The notes below the pieces were generated by a model that was not told where the DNA came from, made no database searches, and saw nothing but the letters and a program-made list of their open reading frames with translations. Shown here in pieces: positions 55,101 through 64,000 of a stretch of 64,000 nt of DNA; position 1 is the first letter of the stretch; each line of letters opens with the position of its first letter. The stretch is from Scatophagus argus (Eukaryota > Chordata > Actinopteri > Scatophagidae), in the NCBI RefSeq assembly GCF_020382885.2, contig NC_058501.1:8246001-8310000 (forward strand), in the 5' to 3' direction. A program made the position numbers and the translations under genes.

Positions 55101-58100
55101 TGTTTTTTGCACTGTATTAAATCAGTTTCCACAATTGTATCATAAATATCATCAAAAAGTCCCAGTAAGTCACTTTGGGGTTGTGGGAGTAATCTGTGAC
55201 CTTTTCCCATCTCAAAACCATGTGAAGTAAGAATTCGCCCACCAGTTCAACACACTGAAGCTTCAAATCTGTGACCAAATAGTTTGCTGGCTGGCAGACT
55301 GCTCAGGTTGCATCTTATATTGACCTTACACTGTGCTCTTTTAGATGTGTCAAATGAATGATGGAGAGTCACTGATGTCACATGCTTTCATAACCTGTGA
55401 CTCAGCTGAAGTTTGACCTGACGCCTTGACTATTGCAACATTTTACCACAATGAATAGGTGTGTGTGATCTGGGCTGTCTGTTGGGAGCCGAGAGCATTT
55501 TACCTGAATGCAGCAGCAGTACCTAAATATGTGGTCCTTAACAAATTCTCAGTTCTTATTTCCAATTCAAAAATCCCCCCCCCCCCCTCCGGTACAAGGC
55601 TTGTAACTTCTCATGCTACAAATCGAGCATGTGTGATCAGCCACTCCCTTGAACAAATAACTAACAGTCATTGCAGACTGTCATTATTTTTAACACTAAG
55701 TGGATAGAGATCATAATCCACCTTCTTTCTTTGGTTGTAATTATTTTTTCATGTAAATGAAATGTCAGTGCTTACTAGATCTTAAATCATACATACACAT
55801 AATAGCTGTAAGAAAAAACAGTGTAACATTTCATTGTCTGTTCCCTCCAGGTGTCTGCCCCTGTTGATTACAGCAACCCTCCTACTGTCAAGAACCACAA
55901 TGAAGTCCTACGCTGCTTCAGTTTACTAGGTACAATAGCTCTTCAGTTGATGCTTGTTTTCACGTGTCTTATCTGTATGTTATATTTGACTCTACATTTG
56001 CCTCTACATTAAATTATGCTAATTTTTTAAGACAGCTATGTAAGAAAGTCTGTGATGACCAAGTGACTAAGTGTAGAATGTTGTCCAACAGCATCTGGCC
56101 GTTCTGTGGAGTCACAAGAACAGTAATTAGATCACCCATTAGTGTGCCAGCCTCAGTGTCCACCACGTGATAATCATATTAACTGAGACAGTTGGTCTAC
56201 TTCTCTCTCTTGTCTTTCCTGTTTTTCTTTCCTCTTGCTTTTGTGTTTCTCTAAAAGTTGATGCATGTCACATTTTAATTTCTTTCTACTTCCACATTTC
56301 TTTCTGTAGCTAATGCCTTCCCAGACCGGCTGGTTATGTTTGTTCTTCAGAAGTTGGAGAACAGTAATGAGCGAAGCAGAGTGGGCTCCCTGTCTGTCCT
56401 TCGTCACCTCATCAACTCCACCAGTGAGAAAATGCACATGCATCTGCTACTCTCACATCTGTTACTCCACATGCATCAGTGATTGAATAGACAGGACAGT
56501 TAAAAGTAACCAGTCATGCAGTGTTCCTGAAAGTGTTCACTTGTATGCAAGCACAGTCATATAGACCACATAACCTTCCCTTGTTTTTCTGATAATGTTT
56601 TCTTAGCCAGTTTATTGTTTGATTGTGTGTGTGTTGCAGCTTCCACAATGGAGAGTAGGAAGCTGCTGATTCTGGCCAGCATCAGACAACCAATGGCTGA
56701 CCACAGCAACAAGGTGACACATATGTAGACACACATGATCTCCATGTGACCAAAAACAAAAGGTTTTCTTCTGTAACATTTTAGTATTCCTGAAGATGTT
56801 TTTTTATTTAGATAGTCATGAAAGTGTTTTGTACCACACTCTGTCTGACTCTCCCAGGTGAAGAAGCGTGTGGTCCAGGTGATCAGTGCGATGGCTCATC
56901 ACGGCTACCTGGAGTTGGAGGGAGGGGAGTTACTGGTTCGATTCATTGTTCAGCACTGTGCCTTACCAGACACGTATCACGTAAGCCCTCTGTTGTGTTT
57001 CATTTTTATAGTGGATTTCTAAGTTGTCTCTCATAACAGTTTACATTTTTCATTCATTGTACAAAGGTGTATTGTTGGCTTATGTGGTTACAGTAACTGC
57101 AGTTTTAGTTACTTTACGCCTTTTTCAGAAAGGAAATTTCTGGTCCTTGAGTAATTTTGAGAATATTTAAGCAAACAAACACATACATATGCATACATAA
57201 GGTCAATGGACAGGATACATCAGTGCAACAGGTGAAGTGGTGCACAGGTGTTTCATATCTGCTGAAGCCAAAGCCTTTTATAAGAAGTTGTTGAAAATCT
57301 AGTGACTGGTTGTTCCAATTTGAAACGTTTTCCATAGCAAAAGGACATCTGAGAGGATGGAATATAAAACATTTATTCATGTGTGATTGTGTCTGTATAT
57401 CTCCAGCGAGGCCAGAGTCCCGCAGATCCGGAGGAGGTGACAAACGAGGCACTGAGGATGATGTGTGACAACACTCTTCATCTCCTGACCACCACTGTTG
57501 GACGACTAGCTGATGTATGGTGGCTATTTACTAGTTTATTTATCTGCCTGATCTGGTGGTGGCTGACTGTTCTGTGTATCTACAACCGTGTTTATACTTA
57601 AGTACTTGTTGATAAATTTATGTAGAACATCCTGAAATTTGACTTATGAATTTTGTTGTTTGTAGGTGCTGTGGCCAAAGCTGCTGTACTATCTGACTCC
57701 TTCTCAGTACAGCAATGCCACCACTCCTCTGTGCAAGAGTCTGCTAGTGCTGGGTAACAAGAAGAAAAATAACCAGGAGCCCAACTTCAAAATAGACTTT
57801 ACACAGGAAGGTAGGAGAAATATATTTATTGACCATGTGCATCTAGTGTGAAAGTTACATGCCATGTGCGTTCTGTGATATCTGTCACAAACTGGAGGCA
57901 TTTAATCATAAGATAGCATCACAAATGAATTCAGTTTGGAATATGAAAGCTGCTATTCTTATAGTTCTGTATGATTCACTTCTAGCTAAACATCTTTTTA
58001 TCTCTCTCCTCCAGTCAATCTGCCCTCTCCTCAAACAATTTTGGTCAGACTGCTGGTAAGAAACTGTCCAACACTTTCTTCAAACACTGATGACTAATAA

Positions 58101-61100
58101 GTGTCAGGAGCAACAGATTGTAATTAAATCTAGTTAATGAATTGCAGCCCCTGATTTAGACATGTTGTCTATCATGCTAAATAATCCTCAGCAGTTGTCA
58201 TGTCTGATTTTCCTTTTAATGTTTCAGTCACAATCTGTGATGATTATTATATCTATATTTAGAGCTGCTCTTACTGTATGTTTAAAGTGAAGCAGGGGTG
58301 AAAGGAGTCCTGCTATTATTTTGGGGTAATAGTATCTGTTTGACTACATGTGATTGTGCCTTGCCTTGATGTGTCCCAGGTGAATGCAGCGTTCCCGTTC
58401 AGTAACAGAGGTCATGGAGTTCCATCCCTCTCTCTGCTTCAAATTCTCAGTGTCAGCATCCACCCCAAAACAGAGATAATCTGGGAGAATGAGATTCCTC
58501 CTCTGATCTCAGTTCTAGAGGGTATGGAAAAGGGAGACATCGCGTTCTGTGTGTTTATTCTTATTCTAAAATATAAGTTTCTGTAGTGACACCAGAATTT
58601 ACACTTAAGTATTTTTCCTTTTTATTGCTCCTATAAAGTAATTTTCTCTCTGTAGTAAAGTAGTGCCTGGCTGTGTGCTCTTATCTCCAGAGTCAACAAT
58701 GGAGAGCCTGGATAAGAAGCACTGGAAAGAAAAGTTGCTAAAGGTGTGCTTACATGTTGTATATTTGAATATCATGTGATTCACATTATGATGTATGTCT
58801 TTTGCATTTGAATGAAGCATATGTGGCCATAATAGCTAGGAGATTCCAATTAGTAGAAATGTAACTTTTTTTTCTGATTTTCATTTATTTTGCATGAGTG
58901 ATCAGAAATATTCAAATCAGACCTGGAAATCTGTATGTCTTTCTAAAAGTGATAAAATTGTCTTCAGCTCTTGTCTAAAACCCTGGCTACTATGGATGAT
59001 GACAAGTGGGTATGTCAGTTGGCAGCTGAGGCAACAAGGTACCTCTCCACGTATAACAACGCCTTAGAGGAGAAGGTAAGTGCTTTCAACAGCTTTTCAC
59101 CCACATATCAAGAGAGAGCTGGATGTGAGTTATTGTTTTGGTATGGTTATCGAAGTTTGTCAAGTAACATTACAGCAATGGACATAGCTTTGTGGTTTGT
59201 CCAGTTGCTAAGCCTTATTGAGTGCTTCATGTTAGTCGTAATTAAACTAAAAGAGCTGACTGTGTTGAACAGTGATCCTTATCCTTTGGGGACCGTGACT
59301 TCCTTAAACACAGACATGCCGCTGGATGTATACACAGTGGTGAACAGTTAAACTCACAGCCACCATGGAGTGAAGTTTAGAGGCTTTAAGTTCTTTATTT
59401 AATAATAATAATAATAATAATAAGGAAAAAATCTCAAAAATGTAGGATAGGAACCATTGACAAGGCACATGGATGGGAAAATGGTAATTGATTAAGTAAA
59501 GTACATGTGTGACACTGTAATTTACATTTATCCCTCTCTAGAGTTTCCTGTATCGATGTATAGGAGTGACTCTCCAACAGTGTTTCAATAAGGAGGTGGT
59601 TAAAAAACAGCTTCAGGAAATCCTCCTCGCAGCGCGACACAATGATGCTGTGGAAAGAGAGGTAACATGAAACACAGATTTCTCAAGATGATTTCTGCCT
59701 GTAGTCGGTACAGCATTCACACTCAAACAGCTTTATAGTCTAACTCATGGTTTCTGTCATCTGTATTTATAAGGGAGTTGCAATGGGCGTAGGTCTGTGT
59801 GCCAACAGCCACTTAGAGGGAACTCTGGCCAAGCTGGATGAGTTTGGCAAATCAGACGCCTTCAAGAAGTCACCAAGTATCTTCAACCTTCTCAAAGTAC
59901 ATAGAACTTTTGTGATCTGACTTGGTTTCATGTTCTGTTACTGTTAATTTTCAATGAGCTTTGAGTGTTTTCCTTTCCTTTTTCTTTTTTTCCCTTTCCT
60001 TCAGGAGCGTAATGATGTTGAGGTGGAGAAGGTGAAAAGCACATTAATCCTGTGTTATGGTCAAGTGGCTCTGAATGCACCTCCAGAGAAAATTCTGAAC
60101 CGCATTGATCAAGACATCCTTCGTTGCATCAGTAAACACTTCAACACCAAGGTAAGTATGCTGCTACTATAAGACTTCCTCAGATAATGTTAGCTCAGAT
60201 TTTTTGTGTCAAGTGATCTTTTTTTTTTGTAACATTGCAGTGAAATGAGCCCACTGTCAGCCTGTCGGGGTCTTTGTCTAGGGCTGAAATGAAGTGACCC
60301 ATTTACTTGTTCAAGTTATCATTGTCCTCACCTTAAATTTTGCTTTACCTGTCTGTGTGGCAGACAGGTGGGAGTGGGGGGTGTTGGTATTTTCATGGAC
60401 AATGGGTCCTAGACTTGCAGAAAGTCAGAACCATATTTGTTTCTGATGTCAACCTTCTGTCAGTCACGAGCAAACTTAGAATGTTTGAGCAAATGCGCAA
60501 CCATAGCAGAATAAGCCTTACAATTTAAAATGATTGTAATTAAACACTCTCTAACCAGTAGACATGAAAATTTAATGTGGTTACAAGCAGGGAGGCCAGG
60601 AAAAACGGTCTGTTGTCCACAGCTGCTGTAGCAAAGGGATTCCGCCTAAGAGTGCAACACCAGCACACATGGACGTCCACAGTGGTTACTTTGGTTAAAT
60701 CACATGTAAATGACACCAGGCTGCTGCAGAATAACAACACACACCTCTAACAATATCAGCCTGGTTGGTTACAACTCGATGTTCTGCCTGTGTATGCAGG
60801 AGACATGGATTACCAGTCACGTGATTGGCTGAGGGTGTATTGAACGCCACACCCTCTAAACTCTATTTTCCTTCACAAAGCCATTTTTCACTTTGCACTG
60901 CTGCCCATACATGATCCAAAAATAACAGGTGTGCTTAGAGACATTCATGCAGCCTGTGTGCCTAAGACCTATGGTTGTGCTTTGTCGTTGCACCACTCTT
61001 GTAGGTAAGAAGGCTGTATTTGTATGTGCACTCATTGCTATCACCTCTGTTTCATACAGGTTCTGGGGATTAAAGTAGAAACAAAGGTATCGTCACGGGA

Positions 61101-63800
61101 ATACGAAGGCGTCTTTATCTTACCTTACTCTTCATTGTATCTTTCCTTCTTTCCTGCACACTGGTGGTGATATAACTGAAATATTTACTGACTTTTTTAA
61201 GCTTGATACAGTAAAGCAACTACTTAATCTTTAAAGCTTTATATTTCACAGTGGTAGAGCACCAGATTTAGTGTGCATGTATTGAAGGTATGCATCACTG
61301 ATCCATCAATAAAATGGATCCATTGTGGCGTTGCAGCACGTGTTGATCTTGAAAATGCAAGTTTGGTTTGAGGACTGGATTCTAACTGTCAGACTGTACA
61401 GTTAATATCAACTCAGACCACGATCAAGTTCACTCCTGTGCAGAAATTGATCAGTTGACAGTAACACCGAGTAGACAACAGAAAAACGCTAATGTTCCAA
61501 TCACTGTAAATAACAAATAAGCATGCTCACAGAAATAAATAAAAATGCTCTACCTCAGTGAAATGTAGCTTTAGGTGATGCACCGCCAAACTCCTCTGAG
61601 TATCAAACACTCACCCCATGTTGACGGGACTGTTAAAAATGTAAACATCAATGGAGAGCATTGAAAAAAATGATCAAAATAAGCACACCTCCAAACTAGA
61701 AACATTTTCCAGTCTGTTGAGAGTGTTTGATACTCTGAGCTAGGTAGGGGTGGATTATCACTCTAACACACTAATATTAGGCTCGTGACGTACATCCTGT
61801 TTTCAACCTTGATATTCCACAACAGCCTCCTCTGATGATTACTGAACTCAAACATAATGCAAGGAATCTTCTAAAAGTTAATCACCTGATGCTGATGGGT
61901 GATAAAGAACCAACACACCCACCACATTATTTATGTCAGTTTGAATGGGTTCCTTGTTAACTTAGTATTTTTTTTGGTGTCACCATTTGTCTCTCTTATA
62001 AAGCTGGTTTACAATGCTTATTTATGCAGTTTTAAGTTAAAATTGCAAAGTATTTTGTTTTATGTGATTCAAAAATACCCCAAGCTGCATTTAGTCCTTT
62101 TATTCCACTCAAGTTCGACTGAAATTAGAATATCCCACAAAATAAAACCTTCACTTACAGTTTCATCTCCCTGTGATTTACACACTCAGTTGTCTTATTT
62201 ATTTTTTCTTTTTCTTTTTGATTACTTAATCATGGATTGCTGTATTAACCATTGACACACACTCTTTTGTAATTTCTTGCTAAATTTTAACTGCTCTCTG
62301 TGTCTCCAGGCCTTGAGCTCTTCTGTCACCTCTTAGACCAGAGCCTGCAGCTGGTTTACTTTTTTAACTAGTCTCCTCTAATCGCACAATTCTGATTCTG
62401 AAATTCTTTCCATCTGTAGGCTTGGTGGATCAATCTACAACAGCTCTGTTGGATTGATTTGATTGACTGATGTTATTGTTGGAATGGTTTTAGATTGTGT
62501 TTGTTTGTGCTCACTCACTTCCAGTTTGCTCAAGGGGGCTGCAGTTGTTGTTTGTATTCCAGTTTGAAAAGTGCAATTATCCAATTTTCTATTTAGCCTA
62601 CTTTTCCTCTTGACCTGAATCTCTTGATCTGTGTATATCTTCATTCATTCTGTTCTGTGTCTGCTTGCATTTTGTTGACATGCTTTCCTGTGTCTTTCCC
62701 CATTTCAGGACCTCACTATGAAGCTCAGTTTGATCCAGAGTGTCGGGCTCATCGCCAAAGCCATTAGTGAGTGTGTGAAGAAACAAGGCTACATCTTCTC
62801 TCGCAAACAGGAGCTCATTAATGTTATGCTGGTCAGTAGTCAGTCGTTTTAGCTTGTTAAAATAAGTGCTAAATATTAAACTGCAGATACAACAGCAGTA
62901 GTTGTCTGATCTCTCTTCCTGCCGTTTCAATTACCCTGGTCAGGACTTTATCAAGGCAGAGCCAGCTGATTCACTGAGGACTCCAGTACGCCATCTTGTG
63001 ATGACTACATGTGCCAACTTGATGTATCCTTCAGCTGAAACCAGAAAAACAAACAATCGGGCCCACTTGGGTTCACAGATTAGCAGAACAATACAGCTAG
63101 TTTATTACTAAGTAATGTTTGTGCAACATTTCTTTGATAAACCTTAAATCAAATTTGCAGTGTTGCAGCTGAAAGGCACACAGCAGAACACAGATTATAA
63201 GTCAAAGCTAAAGAAAAACAAAACAAATCTGTGGTGTTCCTTCATTCTCTTCAGGTGGTGGTTTCTGTCATCATGTCACAGTGTTTTATCTTTGACCTCA
63301 TTGCTTCAGGCCTCTGGACCCTGTGCTGAGTGAGAATGAGAGCTTTGACTTGCTAAAAGTGTGTGTGAACAGTGTGTTCTCCCTGCCAGCTGAGACGCAC
63401 ACTCCAGAGAAAACTAAGGAAGAGGAGATACTGGACCCCCAGCAGAGAAAGGTGAAGTGAAGGAAGCAGAGATGTGTGCACAAACATGCAGTATTTGTGT
63501 TACTTCCTAAATCTTCTCTCTCTGTATATATTTTTCTCAACTACCGTAGACAGCTACTGTAAACATTGTGCTTCAGTAGGTCACTATTAACATTCCTTGA
63601 ATGCACATACCTTTGAAATGTGTGTATTTCAAAAAACATACGGTGTAACATTTTTCAGATTCTGTCATCTTGTCAAACTAACATGCCCTGGTAAATTTAT
63701 ACAGGCATTGTACAGAGACACACTGGCTGCACTGCTGGAGCTGCTGAATAGTGTACTGGCCAGAGATCCCACACCTGACGGCCTGCAGAGTGTCTTCAAG
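50110..63800 (+). CDS. mroh1: Maestro heat-like repeat protein 1, 5' part (3' end beyond the window)
   Basis: Long HEAT-repeat protein. The worm homologue is reported as a Rab7-linked lysosome fission factor; that role here is inference. The first 26 coding exons run 50110-50131, 50292-50437, 51642-51773, 51873-52035, 53243-53341, 53513-53664, 54269-54409, 54555-54647, 55851-55929, 56310-56423, 56640-56713, 56858-56980, 57407-57514, 57666-57810, 58015-58055, 58380-58521, 58691-58743, 58968-59075, 59542-59661, 59774-59896, 60005-60151, 61060-61086, 62709-62831, 62944-63023, 63310-63451, 63705-63800. All are in phase and total 931 aa of roughly 1600. The ATG has a perfect CCACCATGG context. Helical repeat content is evident throughout. 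Exon 22 is 27 bases long (VLGIKVETK); the same block is continuous in the human protein. No break was seen. Confidence 0.93.
50610..50700 (+). repeat. LINE-type 3' tail with TTATC units
   Basis: AATTTCCCCATTGTGGGACA and AATAAAGGAAATCTTATC are followed by tandem TTATC units to 50692. Lies in mroh1 intron 2; opposite orientation to the copy at 8165. Confidence 0.75.
52105..52170. repeat. (CA)n microsatellite, interrupted
   Basis: CA runs at 52105-52153 and 52159-52170 in mroh1 intron 4. Confidence 0.9.
55575..55587. repeat. C homopolymer (about 13)
   Basis: C run in mroh1 intron 8. Confidence 0.8.
59399..59423. repeat. (AAT)n microsatellite
   Basis: Eight AAT/TAA units in mroh1 intron 18. 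Confidence 0.9.
61594..61739. repeat. Inverted repeat in mroh1 intron 22
   Basis: The arms at 61594-61612 and 61721-61739 are reverse complements at 18 of 19 bases, with 108 bases between. It could be a MITE remnant or a hairpin. Confidence 0.7.
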
Positions 63801-64000
63801 GTGAACCGTGGTGATTCAGACTAATTAGATCATAGCATCGAGTACCAGTTATAGTTTGTATTATTGCAACATTTTTAAAAACACTGAGTAGTTAACTTGG
63901 AATTTCAAAAATGTCCACTTCCGATGATAGCTTTATTTGGCATTGTTCAATCTATAGCTAACAAAATAGAACTTTCAAGTATTTTAAGCAAAGCAAGTAT

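Overview
The window is vertebrate nuclear DNA from a ray-finned fish, most likely a percomorph. The evidence is long spliced genes with GT-AG introns, many TG, AG and CT microsatellites, fish-type LINE and SINE tails, a dead Tc1-like transposon, and proteins closest to teleost gapdhs, tmem147, SULT2, NCAM and MROH1. All recognised genes are on the plus strand. Exon maps were built by hand from reading frame, splice sites and phase, so terminal UTR limits are approximate.

Layout: (1) 1-4.3 kb, upstream DNA with CCAAT boxes and microsatellites. (2) 4.36-7.62 kb, complete gapdhs (10 coding exons, 335 aa). (3) 10.69-12.25 kb, a three-exon gene for a secreted protein with three C-type lectin-like domains. 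(4) 14.6-17.95 kb, complete tmem147 (225 aa), with one GC-AG intron. (5) 20.0-24.73 kb, a SULT2-type cytosolic sulfotransferase with two alternative first coding exons about 0.7 kb apart, both phase-compatible with the five shared exons. (6) 24.8-40.8 kb, a 16-kb stretch with no supportable gene; it holds four copies of one LINE/SINE-type tail, a Tc1 remnant, TG-flanked repeat DNA and a possible regulatory element. (7) 41.1-47.23 kb, an NCAM-family adhesion receptor with only four Ig domains, two FnIII domains, a membrane segment and a short tail. (8) 49.1 kb to the window end, the first 26 coding exons (931 aa) of mroh1, which runs off the right edge.

The genes are not an operon and do not share one pathway: glycolysis (gapdhs), ER membrane-protein biogenesis (tmem147), steroid or xenobiotic sulfonation (SULT2), cell adhesion (NCAM type), lysosome biology (mroh1) and a lectin-like secreted protein. 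GAPDHS and TMEM147 are also neighbours in human 19q13.12, so that pair looks like old conserved linkage with the lectin gene inserted between them. No CRISPR array, rRNA, canonical tRNA or bacterial-type system is present. The points most worth checking are the four-Ig NCAM architecture, the alternative SULT2 first exons, the GC-AG intron of tmem147, the 27-nt mroh1 microexon, and two divergently oriented CTCF-like sites flanking the lectin-tmem147-SULT2 block.
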